Notes: generated by a model not told the origin, from the letters alone. A stretch of DNA of 55,665 bases from Lentisphaerae bacterium RIFOXYA12_64_32 (GCA_001803235.1 MHBL01000007.1:1-55665); one strand, 5' to 3'; numbered from the stretch's first letter, positions 15,255 to 24,055 are shown. Made by a program: numbers and translations.

Positions 15255-16481
15255 TCACGCAAACCGCTTCAGCGTCTGCGCAAGAATCTCCGCCTGTTGG
15301 TCCGCCGCGTCGGTCGCGAAGTAGTTCGTCTTCAGCATGGCGATGCGGGGCTGGATTGCCTCCCAGTTCGGGCAGATGCCCTTGCAGTAGCGCGGGAGGC
15401 GTCCGGCGAAGTGCGGATACCGCGCGGGGTTCGCGTCCACGGCACGGTTCAGGTTGGCGAAGACCGGTTCCAGGTGCGCCGGCTGGTAGGAGCCGTAGAA
15501 TCCGTCGCCGCCCAGGCTGACGAACGTATCCAGCAGCTTGGACCAAGGAACGTCATCGTGCCGGAACTGCACCGCGTAGTTCCAGTAGGCGTTGACATAC
15601 CCCTCCGGCGTGCGTTGCGGCACGACCCAGTCGAACTCGCGGACCACCTGGTCGAAGGCCATGGCGCAGTACCGGCGCATCTCCGTCAGTTCGTCGACGC
15701 GTTCCAGTTCCGCCAACGCCACGGCGCAAGCCACCTCGGGTAGACGCTGGTTCCAGCCCAGCGACGCGTGCCGCTGGTAGTCGGGCCGGCAGCGCAGGCT
15801 CTCCGGGACGACCGTGGCACCCGGCTTCACCGTCAAGTCCTTGAATCCCAGCGTGGCTGCCTTTCGCGCCGCCAGTGCCAGGGTGTCGTCGGAGCAGGTC
15901 AGGATGCCGCCGTCTCCGCACGTGATGGTCTTGGACGCCTGGAAACTGAAACTGGCGAAGTGCCCGATCGAGCCGGCGACACGGCCCTTGTACCAGCCGA
16001 GCACGCACTGTGCATTGTCCTCGATCACCACCAGCTTGTTCGCTTGCGCCAGCTCCATGATGGGATCCAGGTCGGGCGGCAGTCCGCAGATCGACACCGG
16101 GATGATGGCGCGGGTGCGCGGCGTTAGGTGCTTGCGGATCGCATCCACACTGATGGTCCACGTGTCCGGATCGACGTCGACGATCACTGGCACCGCATTG
16201 CACTGCAGCACGGCCGCCGGGGTTGAGAACACGGTGAACGTCGGGACAATGACTTCGTCGCCGACGCCCACGCCTGCGGCCAACAGCGCGGTCTGCAGCG
16301 TGGCCGTGCCGTTGCAGTGCGCAATGCCGTACTTCTGGCCGAACCGGGCCGCGAAGTCGCGTTCGAGCCGGGCCGTCATGCCCACGGAGTGCGCGTTGTG
16401 AAACCCGAAATCCAGCACCTCCTGGACATACCGGTACGCCGCCGGGGCGACACGGGGAATGGTCTTGATCGTTTTGTTCAT
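15255..16481 (-). CDS. DegT/DnrJ/EryC1/StrS-type PLP aminotransferase
   Basis: 408 residues, full length. CNGTATLQTALLAAGVGVGDEVIVP (56-80) binds the cofactor phosphate, VVIEDNAQCVLG (151-162) has the aspartate that pairs with the pyridine nitrogen, and FSFQASKTITCGDGG (178-192) holds Lys184, the Schiff-base lysine. Enzymes of the family transaminate keto-sugars with glutamate, for amino-sugars in glycans, antibiotics or cell-surface polymers. It is the last gene of the minus-strand sugar cluster, 108 bases after the preceding Gfo/Idh gene. A Gfo/Idh dehydrogenase next to a DegT enzyme could form a two-step amination of a sugar hydroxyl, but this is inference. Confidence 0.93.
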   Translation of the reverse strand: MNKTIKTIPRVAPAAYRYVQEVLDFGFHNAHSVGMTARLERDFAARFGQKYGIAHCNGTATLQTALLAAGVGVGDEVIVPTFTVFSTPAAVLQCNAVPVIVDVDPDTWTISVDAIRKHLTPRTRAIIPVSICGLPPDLDPIMELAQANKLVVIEDNAQCVLGWYKGRVAGSIGHFASFSFQASKTITCGDGGILTCSDDTLALAARKAATLGFKDLTVKPGATVVPESLRCRPDYQRHASLGWNQRLPEVACAVALAELERVDELTEMRRYCAMAFDQVVREFDWVVPQRTPEGYVNAYWNYAVQFRHDDVPWSKLLDTFVSLGGDGFYGSYQPAHLEPVFANLNRAVDANPARYPHFAGRLPRYCKGICPNWEAIQPRIAMLKTNYFATDAADQQAEILAQTLKRFA

Positions 16482-16498
16482 GGGAGATGGTTCCTGAG

Positions 16499-16537
16499 AT
16501 GAGTGACTTGATGCCGTGACTCGGTGACTCAGTGACC
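16499..16537. repeat. degenerate GTGACTCAG phrase repeat
   Basis: Four near copies of GTGACTC(A/G)G occur just upstream of the DegT start codon. Similar phrases stand at 29512-29542 and 48509-48540. Confidence 0.55.
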
Positions 16538-16589
16538 CTCGATACCCGTTACGACAAACATGTTGTTTCAGAGATAGCCGCTCAGGCGG

Positions 16590-17570
16590 CTAACCCGCGA
16601 TTACGCCCGCCGACTGCAGCAGTGCGTGCAGGACGCCGGTGTTCACACGGCTCTCATACAGCGGCATGATGGGTTGCGCCTCGCCGCGGATGCAGGCGTT
16701 CAGGTTCTCGGCCTCGAGCGTGTACTCGTTGCCGCCGTTCTCGATGACGATCTCGCGCGTCTCTTTGCCCCTGGTCAGTGAAAAGACGGCGCGCTTCGCA
16801 TCCGGGAACCACGGCGTGGTCGTGACGATGTGGCCCTCGCTGCCCCAGACCTCTGCGCCGGACGGTGTGTTGTTCCGCATGCCCGCCAGGAGAACGGCGA
16901 GGGCGTCGTTCGGGAACCGCAACGTGCAGGCGATGGTCTCGTCGACGCGGCTGTCCGGGCCGATCAGCGCCGTGGCTTTCATCTCAATGGGGTCGACGCC
17001 GGCCATGTACCGGGCGAAGTTCAGGCAGTAGCAGCCCACATCCATGAGCGCGCCGCCCGCCAGGGGCAGACTGTAACGGACGTTCTGTGGCGCGTGCCAG
17101 TTGTAGCAGAACGTCGCGCGGATGAGTCGGACCTCGCCGATGTCGCCGGCCGTCACCAGCCGCTTGATGTGCAGCGTGGCCGGGTGGCAGCGGTACATGA
17201 ACGCTTCCATCAGTACGACTTGGTTCTTCTGTGCCGCCGCCACCATGGCGTCCACCTCCGTTACGGTAACCGCGAGCGGCTTCTCGCACAGGATGTGCTT
17301 GCCAGCCCGTGCTGCCTTGATCGCCCACTCCGCATGCAGCGAGTTCGGCAGCGTCAGGTAGATGGCATCCACGTCACGGTCGGCGAGCAACGCCTCGTAG
17401 CTCCCGTGCGCCCGCGGGATGCTCAGTTTGGCGGCAAACGCCTTTGCCGTCTCGAGCTTGCGCGACCCGACCGCGACCACCTTGGTGTTCTTGGCCGCCG
17501 CAATCAACGGCGCCACTTTCGCGGCGATCATCCCGGTCCCCATGATGCCCCAGCGAATGGTCCTGGCCAT
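16590..17570 (-). CDS. Gfo/Idh/MocA family oxidoreductase
   Basis: 326 residues from the ATG at 17570, chosen because GGAGG lies 9 bases upstream; the frame extends to 17591 without a better site. The Rossmann start WGIMGTGMIAAKVAP and EKP at 96-98 are intact. CEKPLAVTVTEVDAMVAAAQ and YRCHPATLHIKRL are close to the trans-1,2-dihydrobenzene-diol/xylose dehydrogenase-like branch (DHDH type), and PLAGGALMDVGCYCLNFARY supplies the active-site region. It probably oxidises an aldose or related diol with NAD(P). It sits between the HpcH/HpaI aldolase and the DegT gene in the same direction. Confidence 0.93.
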   Translation of the reverse strand: MARTIRWGIMGTGMIAAKVAPLIAAAKNTKVVAVGSRKLETAKAFAAKLSIPRAHGSYEALLADRDVDAIYLTLPNSLHAEWAIKAARAGKHILCEKPLAVTVTEVDAMVAAAQKNQVVLMEAFMYRCHPATLHIKRLVTAGDIGEVRLIRATFCYNWHAPQNVRYSLPLAGGALMDVGCYCLNFARYMAGVDPIEMKATALIGPDSRVDETIACTLRFPNDALAVLLAGMRNNTPSGAEVWGSEGHIVTTTPWFPDAKRAVFSLTRGKETREIVIENGGNEYTLEAENLNACIRGEAQPIMPLYESRVNTGVLHALLQSAGVIAG

Positions 17571-17694
17571 GGTGAGTGTCCTCCACTGCAATCGTCCCTC
17601 GCGATACCGAGGAAGTATACCGCGCCTTTGGGTGGCCGCCAGGTCTCGCGGCGTGGCATGCCTGGCAAGTTATTCTTGCGCGGCCCCTTGCCGG

Positions 17695-17829
17695 TCACGG
17701 CGCCTGTCGCAGCAGCAGTCCGCCGCCGGCGGGCAGCGACAGGGGCGCGGCGGTCACGCGCGGCCCCAGGCAGCAGACGGCGCAGAGAACCACCGACGCA
17801 CACGGCCCCAGGCGCAGACGACTGGGCAT
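17695..17829 (-). CDS. possible small secreted peptide or truncated gene start
   Basis: A 44-codon frame starting MPSRLRLGPCASVVLCAVCC and continuing LGPRVTAAPLS looks like a signal peptide with cleavage near TAA-PLS. GGAGGG lies 7-8 bases before the ATG, an excellent site. Only about 18 residues follow (LSLPAGGGLLLRQAP). It is either a very small exported peptide or the 5' stub of a secreted-protein gene whose remainder is lost. The rest of 17571-17930 shows nothing else. Confidence 0.35.
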   Translation of the reverse strand: MPSRLRLGPCASVVLCAVCCLGPRVTAAPLSLPAGGGLLLRQAP

Positions 17830-17930
17830 GGCAACGCCCTCCTGCTGCTCGTTCACCGTCACCGTCTCGTCACCGCTCCACTCGGGCGGCGGGGACGGGT
17901 GTCGGGTGCAGAGTCTGGTCCCTTCGCGCC

Positions 17931-18716
17931 TCAGCAGGGCGACCCCGGCCGCAGCAGACTTTTGAGCAGTTCGCGCGCCTCGGCGGAAGCCTGCTTCGAC
18001 GTGGCGGCCAGGAATGCCGCGTCGTTGCCGATCGCGAGCATGCGGTAGCCCAGGTTCACACAGAACGTGAATGTTTCGCCGCGCATGCCGGTGGTGGCGG
18101 CGATCTTGCCGTGCCGGCGACACGCGGCGGCGACTGCTTCCAGGTCGTGGCCAAGTGTCTCCTTTGTCAGGGGCGTGGTCGCCGGCCGCCCGTGGCGCAG
18201 CAGGATATCGTTGGGGCCCAGCAGCAGTGCGTCCACTCCCGGCGTGGCTGCGATCGCGTCTGCGTTCCCGACCGCCTCGGGCGACTCGATCTGGACCACC
18301 AGCATCGTGTCGGTGTTGGCCGTCTCCGCGTACGTCCGGCCCAACAGGTCGACGGGCCGGCGCCCGCCATAGGAACGATTGCCGAGTGGCGGGAACTTCG
18401 CGGCCCTGACGGCGTTCCTGGCCTGCTCGAGCGTGTCGACCAGCGGCACCATGACCCCATCGGCCCCGGTGTCCAGAGCCAGACCGATGACGTCGGAATC
18501 GTGCCCCGGTACGCGCACGATCGCCGGCCGTTGCACGAGGTTACAGGCACGCACCATCGCCAGCATGTCCTGGTATCCGAACTGGCCGTGCTGGGTGTCG
18601 ATCCAGACCCAGTCCCATTCCGCGCCGATCCGCTCGAGGGCGCCCGGCACAGGATACGTCATGACGAGGCCCAGTTGCGGGGTACCTGTCTCAAGTGCAG
18701 TACGGAGTGTTCCCAC
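17931..18716 (-). CDS. HpcH/HpaI family aldolase
   Basis: 261 residues from the GTG at 18716, which has GGAGGG 9 bases upstream and gives the usual family length; the frame runs on to 18854 without similarity. It is a class II pyruvate-aldolase barrel: WVWIDTQHG (37-44) has the catalytic histidine, RVPG (68-71) the substrate arginine, and VQIESPEAVGNADAI (141-155) and LLLGPNDI (164-171) the Glu and Asp that hold the metal. It cleaves 2-keto-3-deoxy sugar acids, or similar compounds, to pyruvate and an aldehyde. This is the only carbon-carbon lyase in the cluster, so it may be the step that delivers sugar carbon to central metabolism. Confidence 0.9.
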   Translation of the reverse strand: MGTLRTALETGTPQLGLVMTYPVPGALERIGAEWDWVWIDTQHGQFGYQDMLAMVRACNLVQRPAIVRVPGHDSDVIGLALDTGADGVMVPLVDTLEQARNAVRAAKFPPLGNRSYGGRRPVDLLGRTYAETANTDTMLVVQIESPEAVGNADAIAATPGVDALLLGPNDILLRHGRPATTPLTKETLGHDLEAVAAACRRHGKIAATTGMRGETFTFCVNLGYRMLAIGNDAAFLAATSKQASAEARELLKSLLRPGSPC

Positions 18717-19044
18717 GGAAATCGCCCTCCACGCGCCGTCGAGAGCACTCACGTGGACCTGCGGTGGGGTGGCGGTGCCAGCCCGGGCCCGCGTCCGGTC
18801 TCCATTCGACGGCAAGGCAATTATACTGCCAGATTGCGGAAATGCCCGAAGCAAGTGATGGGGTGGGCCGCAGCCCGGCGGGCTCCATCCGGGGTGCGTC
18901 TGGACTCAGAAGCCCACCGACCGCGGTCGACTGCAATCGGCCGCAATCGATCGCGATCAGTGACGGTGGGCCAGTGGACCTGCGCCGTGCGTCCCCCACC
19001 CCCGACGAACGCACGGCTGGCCCAACAAGGTGGTCTCTTCAGGA
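18717..19044. other. intergenic region with a -10-like box and ATCG-rich phrases
   Basis: On the minus strand a perfect TATAAT (18820-18825) stands 104 bases before the aldolase GTG, but no good -35 sits at the right distance. At 18930-18962 there is a degenerate GCAATCG/GATCGCGATC phrase. No gene is seen. Confidence 0.3.
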
Positions 19045-19953
19045 TCATCCGAGTCGCACCGGTTTGCCGGTGCGGACGGACTCTTCCTGGGCGCAGCAGA
19101 TCTGGATGACCTCGATGGCCTGGAGCAGGTCGAAGGTCTGCTTGCCGGCCTGGACCATGGCGAGGAAATCCTTCAGCATGGTCGAGTAGAAATGCCCCGA
19201 GTCCGCCACCTTGGCGTAGAAGCTGCCCTTGGTGCCCTGGACCAGGCCCTGGAACCCGACCGGCACGCCGTGCGGGCACATGACGGTGAGCTGTGCGCCG
19301 TTCATGTACTTCACCTGCACAACGGTGCGGCCGCGTTCGCCGACGTCGAAGACCTCGACGGGCCGGCTGTTGATGAGGCAGTGTCCCAAGGTCACCGAGT
19401 GCATGCCGTAGAACAGGAAAGGCCGCGCGAGGCTGAGGTCGGCAGGCCCCATGGTGCAGGCCATGACGATGTCGCCCACGTTGGCCTCGCCGCTGCTCAC
19501 CGGCGCGAACTCCTTGGTGTACTTCAGCGCCGAGGAGGACATGAGCAGGCACTTGCGATCGCGCGCCAGTTCGAGGAGTTCGCGGATGGCCGGCACATTG
19601 TCGGCAAACGGCTTGTCGATGAATGTGGGGATGCCGCGCTCGACGAACATGCGGGCGTACTGGTACTGCTTCAGCGTCAGGTCGTCGCCAATGTAGATGG
19701 CATCGACGCCGTCGAGCATTTCTTCGGCGCTGGCGGCGACCGTCGGCACGTTGGCGAACTTCGCCAGGTTCTCCGCATGCTGGCGGTTTTTGTCGAAGAC
19801 CTTCACGACCGTGGCGCCCTCGATGCGCGTCATGGGCGCGCCACCGCCGCACGGATCGAGGTGCTTGTACTGCTCGTTGAGACCGTTGAACATCTTGGAG
19901 AACTGCACCGCGTGGTAGATGCCGGTGCCTGCAACGAATCCGAGTCGGATCAT
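19045..19953 (-). CDS. divergent Gfo/Idh/MocA-like protein
   Basis: 302 residues with AAGGAG 6 bases before the ATG. The N-terminal fold is Rossmann-like, but the usual GxGxxG is replaced by FVAGTGIYHAVQF (6-18), and the EKP motif reads DKP (113-115). The stretch HLDPCGGGAPMTRIEGATVV is a subfamily insert. The C-terminal domain is shorter than in its neighbours. The Lys of the motif is kept, so NAD(P) chemistry remains possible, but the cofactor site is atypical. Genes of this type occur among other Gfo/Idh genes in glycan-degrading bacteria; the substrate is unknown. It lies between two other dehydrogenase or aldolase genes in the same direction. Confidence 0.85.
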   Translation of the reverse strand: MIRLGFVAGTGIYHAVQFSKMFNGLNEQYKHLDPCGGGAPMTRIEGATVVKVFDKNRQHAENLAKFANVPTVAASAEEMLDGVDAIYIGDDLTLKQYQYARMFVERGIPTFIDKPFADNVPAIRELLELARDRKCLLMSSSALKYTKEFAPVSSGEANVGDIVMACTMGPADLSLARPFLFYGMHSVTLGHCLINSRPVEVFDVGERGRTVVQVKYMNGAQLTVMCPHGVPVGFQGLVQGTKGSFYAKVADSGHFYSTMLKDFLAMVQAGKQTFDLLQAIEVIQICCAQEESVRTGKPVRLG

Positions 19954-20009
19954 GGGGGTCTCCTTCTTGATTGATGAGGCGCTTGCAGAACCCCTGCAAG
20001 CGCCAGGAA

Positions 20010-20213
20010 CCAGGGTTCAGGGTGTCAGGGTTCAGGCAGGAAACTCTCTTACTGAACCCCGAACCCTCCGCTTGCACAAACCGGAGGTTTCGCAAGCGCC
20101 TCTGATGGCTGGGGGAAACGGACGAAACGGACCCAACGGACGGGGCGTATGTGGTGCCGTTGACGACGGTTCCCCCTGAAACCTGAAACCCGACACCTGA
20201 CACCTGAAACCTC
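20010..20213. repeat. degenerate CAGGGTTCAGG/CAGGTGTCAG phrase repeats
   Basis: 20010-20040 reads CAGGGTTCAGGGTGTCAGGG and onward, and 20173-20213 carries the inverse phrase CCTGAAACC/CCTGACACC several times. Between them lie CTTGCAAACC-like phrases and AACGGAC(G/C) units (20119-20150). The 274-bp gap before the Gfo/Idh gene at 19953 has no gene. Confidence 0.65.
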
Positions 20214-20227
20214 TTTGTTTCGCCGCC

Positions 20228-21298
20228 TCAGAACTTGATGATCTTGCCGGTGCGTGCCGATTCGAAACACCGGAGGATGAACCGCGTCGTCCGCGCGCCG
20301 TCGACCGCGGTGGCGGGCGGCGTTTCGTGATTGAGGATTACGCGCGCGAACGTCGGCAGAATGTCGGGGACGCCGCCGGCGGCCGCCTCGCCCAGGTCGA
20401 CGGTGAAATTGCCCGCGTCGAATGGCTTTTTCCAGACCGACTCCGGGACGGACGACTCGAACCGACAGTTGTGCCCGTGATCGAGCGCAATGGCGCTGCG
20501 GCCTTTGTCCACCACCATGACGAAGAACGGGCAGCCGGTGCCCAGCGGGTGCCCGGTCAACAGCCCGCCCGTGCCACCGTCGCCGCCGAGGAACGCGCCG
20601 ACGCTGCCGTTCTTGTAGCGGACCGCCGCGTTGATGGTGTCGATGACTTCCGGGCGCGAGTGGTGGAAGACGCCGCCGGTGGCGTAGACCGACTCGGGTT
20701 CGGCGCCGGCCAGGAAGAACATCAGGTCTACCACGTGGCACGCCTGCGAGAGGATCTGGCCGCCGCCCTTGATCGGGTCCTGCGCCCAGGAGGACTCGCT
20801 CCAGATGCCGGGGGTCCGGGCGTGCGCGATGATGTTATCCGGCTTCGGGAACTCGCGCTTCACGGCGTTGGCGCCCTTGGCGAAACGCGAGCGGAACGCA
20901 ACCATGTAGGTGAGGCCGGAACGGTCGACGGCGGCCAGGATGTCGTCGCATTCCTTCTCGGTCATGGCCATCGGTTTCTCGATCAGGACATGCTTGCCGC
21001 ACTCCATGGCGCGCAGCGAGAACGGTGCATGCGTGTCGTGCCACGTCGCGATCAGTACGGCGTCGATCTTCGGGTCTTTGAAGATCTTTTCCGGGTCGTC
21101 AGTGACATACTCGCCACCGTACTTCTGGCGGTGGCTTTCGGCTTTTGCCAGGTTGACGTCAACCAAACCCCGAATCTCCACTTTCCCGGCGAACGGACGG
21201 AGCGCTTCCGACGTGTGTGGCGACTTGCCTCCGAGCGTACTCAGGTGGGCGCCGCACATGCCTCCGCAACCAATGATACCCAATCTGACCGTGTCCAT
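20228..21298 (-). CDS. Gfo/Idh/MocA family oxidoreductase
   Basis: 356 residues. Two adjacent ATG codons exist (21301 and 21298); the second is preferred because GGAGG is then 6 rather than 3 bases away. RLGIIGCGGMCGAHLSTLGG is the NAD(P) loop and EKP is at 107-109. WAQDPIKGGGQILSQACHVVD (about 175-195) forms the active site, with the family histidine in ACH. It is probably a sugar or inositol dehydrogenase; the exact substrate is unknown. It is one of four consecutive dehydrogenase genes transcribed in the same direction. Confidence 0.93.
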   Translation of the reverse strand: MDTVRLGIIGCGGMCGAHLSTLGGKSPHTSEALRPFAGKVEIRGLVDVNLAKAESHRQKYGGEYVTDDPEKIFKDPKIDAVLIATWHDTHAPFSLRAMECGKHVLIEKPMAMTEKECDDILAAVDRSGLTYMVAFRSRFAKGANAVKREFPKPDNIIAHARTPGIWSESSWAQDPIKGGGQILSQACHVVDLMFFLAGAEPESVYATGGVFHHSRPEVIDTINAAVRYKNGSVGAFLGGDGGTGGLLTGHPLGTGCPFFVMVVDKGRSAIALDHGHNCRFESSVPESVWKKPFDAGNFTVDLGEAAAGGVPDILPTFARVILNHETPPATAVDGARTTRFILRCFESARTGKIIKF

Positions 21299-21392
21299 CA
21301 TGCACCTCCGAGCGATGGTTCAGTTCATTCCGTGACGGTGTGTGCCGTCGTTCTGTTCAACCCGCCGCGAAAATGGATCGTGGCGGGGCAGG

Positions 21393-22475
21393 CTACTTGA
21401 ACTCCGGGACGTCGACTGGTGCGCCACCGCGCTCGGCGGACACCTCCGACATCAGCCCGGGTGCCGTCATGTTCAAGGCGTCGATCACATCGATCGGCGG
21501 GCGTGTGTTGTCCAGGATCGCGCGTGCGAAGTCCTCGATCATCAGCGCCGAGCCGCCGTCGTAGCTCCCCGCCTTGTCGGCGGGCAAGGCCTTCCACGCG
21601 GGCGGCAGGTACGTGGCGAGTTCCTCCAGGCTCTGCCAGGTGCCGGGCGGTGTTTGGCCTTTCACGTGAATTTTGTGTTCGTCCTTCAGGCCGCGCGGCC
21701 CTTCGTAGCAGGCGCTGGTGCCCTGCAGTCCGGAGTAGGTGTAGTTGTTCGGACGCGTGGAGAAGAAGTCGAGGCGGATCCGGACCAGTTTCCCACTCGA
21801 CGTCTGGCCGAGCACGATGCAGGTGTCGTCCGCCTTGGCCCACGGCAGGTGGTGTTGTCCGGAGCCCAGACACACGACGGTCTTGATCCGCTCGTTGCCC
21901 ATGGCCTGGTAGAGTGGCCCCAGGTTATGCGTGATGTACTGGTGGCCGCGCCGCATGGCCAGTTCCGCCGTGCGCCAGTTGTAGCCGGTGTCGGGGTGCG
22001 ACAGCCCGCCCTTGAAGTCCTGGATCTGGTCCGATTCGCCGTAGTAGACCTCCCCGAACAGGCCGGCGCGCACCATGCCCATAACGATCATCCAGGGGCG
22101 GTAGTAGCAGTAGTTCTCGGCCAGCATGTACTTCCGGCCCGACGCCTTGACGGCCTCGAGCAGTTCATAGCACTGCTCGAGGCTCGTGGCGGCGGTCACC
22201 TCGGAAAGCACGTGCTTGCCGGCCTTGAGCGCCGCCGCCGAGTGCTGCGCGTGCAGCGGCATGGGCGAGGCCACCAGCACGGCATCGATGTCCGGTGCCT
22301 CAAGCATGTCCTCGTAGCGGCGGTAGGTCTTGGAGACGATGCCCGCCGCGGCGGCCAGGCGCTTCTCGTCGGCGTCGCAAATCGCGGCGAGCGCGGCGCT
22401 GGGCGCCAGGGACATCGCTTTGGCCAGGGCCACGCCCCGGCCCGCACCGAGAACACCAATTCGTACCTTGGTCAT
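21393..22475 (-). CDS. Gfo/Idh/MocA family protein lacking the EKP lysine
   Basis: 360 residues, GGGAG 6 bases before the ATG. The Rossmann loop is RIGVLGAGRGVALAKAM. Where its neighbours have EKP this protein has SEVTA (91-95), so the conserved lysine and proline are absent. The C-terminal domain is complete and includes HPDTGYNWRTAELAMRRGHQ and YITHNLGPLYQAMG. A branch of the family with SEV at this place is recurrent in PVC-type genomes, so this is likely a true subfamily rather than decay. Its chemistry may differ or it may not be a dehydrogenase. It is 94 bases from the next gene. Confidence 0.9.
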   Translation of the reverse strand: MTKVRIGVLGAGRGVALAKAMSLAPSAALAAICDADEKRLAAAAGIVSKTYRRYEDMLEAPDIDAVLVASPMPLHAQHSAAALKAGKHVLSEVTAATSLEQCYELLEAVKASGRKYMLAENYCYYRPWMIVMGMVRAGLFGEVYYGESDQIQDFKGGLSHPDTGYNWRTAELAMRRGHQYITHNLGPLYQAMGNERIKTVVCLGSGQHHLPWAKADDTCIVLGQTSSGKLVRIRLDFFSTRPNNYTYSGLQGTSACYEGPRGLKDEHKIHVKGQTPPGTWQSLEELATYLPPAWKALPADKAGSYDGGSALMIEDFARAILDNTRPPIDVIDALNMTAPGLMSEVSAERGGAPVDVPEFK

Positions 22476-22539
22476 GGAGGTCTCCCTATGCTGTGTTGTC
22501 CGTTCCCGACGCCACCCGGGGACGACGGGACTGAGCGCG

Positions 22540-22631
22540 CAGTGGCTCGGCGCGTCCCGCGCCGAAGCGGGGTACTCGGGCCGGGACGGCCCCGAGCACT
22601 CTGCTGCGGTCCCGGAGGTCCCGCGCCACTG
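22540..22631. repeat. dispersed repeat with CAGTGGC/GCCACTG ends, copy 3
   Basis: 92 bp, in the opposite direction to the copies at 5924 and 15045: CAGTGGCTCGGCGCG to GGTCCCGCGCCACTG. It fills most of the 183-bp gap between two Gfo/Idh genes. Confidence 0.7.
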
Positions 22632-22658
22632 CTGCTGTCCGTCGTGCCTGCCGCCGCA

Positions 22659-23687
22659 TCACTGCTTGAGTTCCTTTTCCACCGTGGCCACAATGTCGGC
22701 CGGCACGTTGGCCGGGAACTCGACCGGGCGGCGCAGATGTATGGACAGCATGGTGGCCATGAACATGTTGAACTGCTGCAGGCTGTTGTCGAGTCGGTTC
22801 CCGTGCGGGCGGCGGTCGTCGGCCAGCCACTCGCCCATGGCGCGGGTGAACTCGCGCTGCCCGGTGAGGTCCTCGGTCGCCCAGGGGGTCGGCTCCGCGA
22901 CGGGTGTGGCCATGCCCTCGGCCTGGTAGCCGCAGTCGTGGTTTTGCACGTACCAGGCACGGCCCTTGCTGCCCCAGAAATCGAGACGGTGGTTCTGCCA
23001 GAAGCCTTCCTCGCCGGGCGTGCACACGGCGTCGTCGGCATCTTCGATGTAGGCCGTAACGCCGTTCGGGTACACGAACCGGGCCAGCACCTTGGCGGGC
23101 GCCGGGTGGTTGTAGTCGTAGCCGTTCATGCCGTGCGCGCAGGCCCAGACCGTTTTCGGCGGCAGGTCGTTGAGGAAGAACTGGAGCAGGTCCAGCAGGT
23201 GCGGGCCCATCGACAGGATGTTGCCGCGCGCCGCGCCGCGCACGAACACTATGTCACCGATCCGGTTCTCCGCCAGGATCTTGCGCACGGCCTGGCAGTT
23301 CGAGGCGTAGCGGCGCTGCGTGTTCACCGCGATCTTGAGCCCGTACTGCTTCGCCAGTGCGGCGATGGTTGCCGCCTGCGGCCCGTTCAGCGCCACCGGC
23401 TTCTCGACAATGATGCCTTTCACGCCGGCGCGGCCCGCCTGCTCGATGGGGCCTTCGCGGATGGTGGGCGGTGTGACGATGTGCAGCACGTCGGGTTTCT
23501 CGGTGCGGAGCATGTCGTCGAGGTTGGTGTAGAGCCCGGGGACACCGAACTTCGCGCCGGCATTCTGGAGCCGTTTCTCGTCCATGTCGCACGCCGCGAC
23601 CAGGCGCATGTTGTCCAAGTCCTTGTACGCCTGCATGTGCGGCCCGGACCGGCCGCCGCAACCCAGAACAGCACAACGGTAAGCCAT
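22659..23687 (-). CDS. Gfo/Idh/MocA family oxidoreductase
   Basis: 342 residues with the ribosome site AAGGAGG 7 bases before the ATG. CAVLGCGGRSGPHMQAYKDL is the cofactor loop and EKP is at 95-97 (IIVEKPVALNGPQ). RYASNCQAVRKIL and RGNILSMGPHLLDLLQFFLN give the active-site region with the histidine of GPH. The sequence is typical of dehydrogenases in Lentisphaerota-like sugar clusters; the substrate is unknown. A 368-bp gap of repeats separates it from the URO-D-like pair upstream, so it may begin a separate transcript. Confidence 0.93.
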   Translation of the reverse strand: MAYRCAVLGCGGRSGPHMQAYKDLDNMRLVAACDMDEKRLQNAGAKFGVPGLYTNLDDMLRTEKPDVLHIVTPPTIREGPIEQAGRAGVKGIIVEKPVALNGPQAATIAALAKQYGLKIAVNTQRRYASNCQAVRKILAENRIGDIVFVRGAARGNILSMGPHLLDLLQFFLNDLPPKTVWACAHGMNGYDYNHPAPAKVLARFVYPNGVTAYIEDADDAVCTPGEEGFWQNHRLDFWGSKGRAWYVQNHDCGYQAEGMATPVAEPTPWATEDLTGQREFTRAMGEWLADDRRPHGNRLDNSLQQFNMFMATMLSIHLRRPVEFPANVPADIVATVEKELKQ

Positions 23688-23805
23688 CTGCGGTCCTCCT
23701 TGTTTCGTCCGCCCTGCGTACTGGACGCCGCCTACCGTGATGTCTCACGGGGCGGCACCGACGCCAGGTGTCGGTCTTGCCGGACTCCAGCCCCAACGGG
23801 GCGTT

Positions 23806-23977
23806 ACATACCAGCCCAGGGCAACGCCCTGGGTACCCGTCAGCCCGCCGATTGCACCCTGAAGGGGTGCGACATGCCTCAATCCGCACCGATCCGTGTG
23901 GGCGCGATGTCCCGCCCCTTCAGGGCTGAGGACCATTTCCATACCTGTTTCCAGGGCGTTTCCCTGGGCTGGTATGT
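23806..23977. repeat. palindromic intergenic element in 23688-24055
   Basis: 16-bp arms ACATACCAGCCCAGGG (23806-23821) and their complement (23962-23977) enclose a 140-bp centre. Each end also forms a CCCAGGG/CCCTGGG hairpin, and the centre has CCCTGAAGGGG and CCCCTTCAGGG units. Repeats of this wording are, to my recollection, common between genes in Planctomycetota and relatives. The gap contains no gene. Confidence 0.7.
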
Positions 23978-24055
23978 GATCGCGCCTTCAGCGCTCGGAG
24001 CGGGTCTCCTGCCGCACAAGTCGCCTTTCCTGGCTCTCCGGCGCACGGGCCGGAA

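Noticed and set aside
16830..19109. 759-codon plus-strand frame across Gfo/Idh, aldolase and intergenic DNA
   Set aside because: It crosses several real minus-strand genes and intergenic repeats, with no ribosome site or domain.
22540..22631. Target duplication around the CAGTGGC-type repeats
   Set aside because: The flanks of copies 1 to 3 were compared and do not show a convincing direct repeat, so mobility of that family is not claimed.
23745..23942. 65-codon minus-strand frame in the gap before the URO-D gene
   Set aside because: It is the translation of the CCCAGGG/CCCTGAAGGGG palindromic repeat, an artefact often annotated in related genomes.
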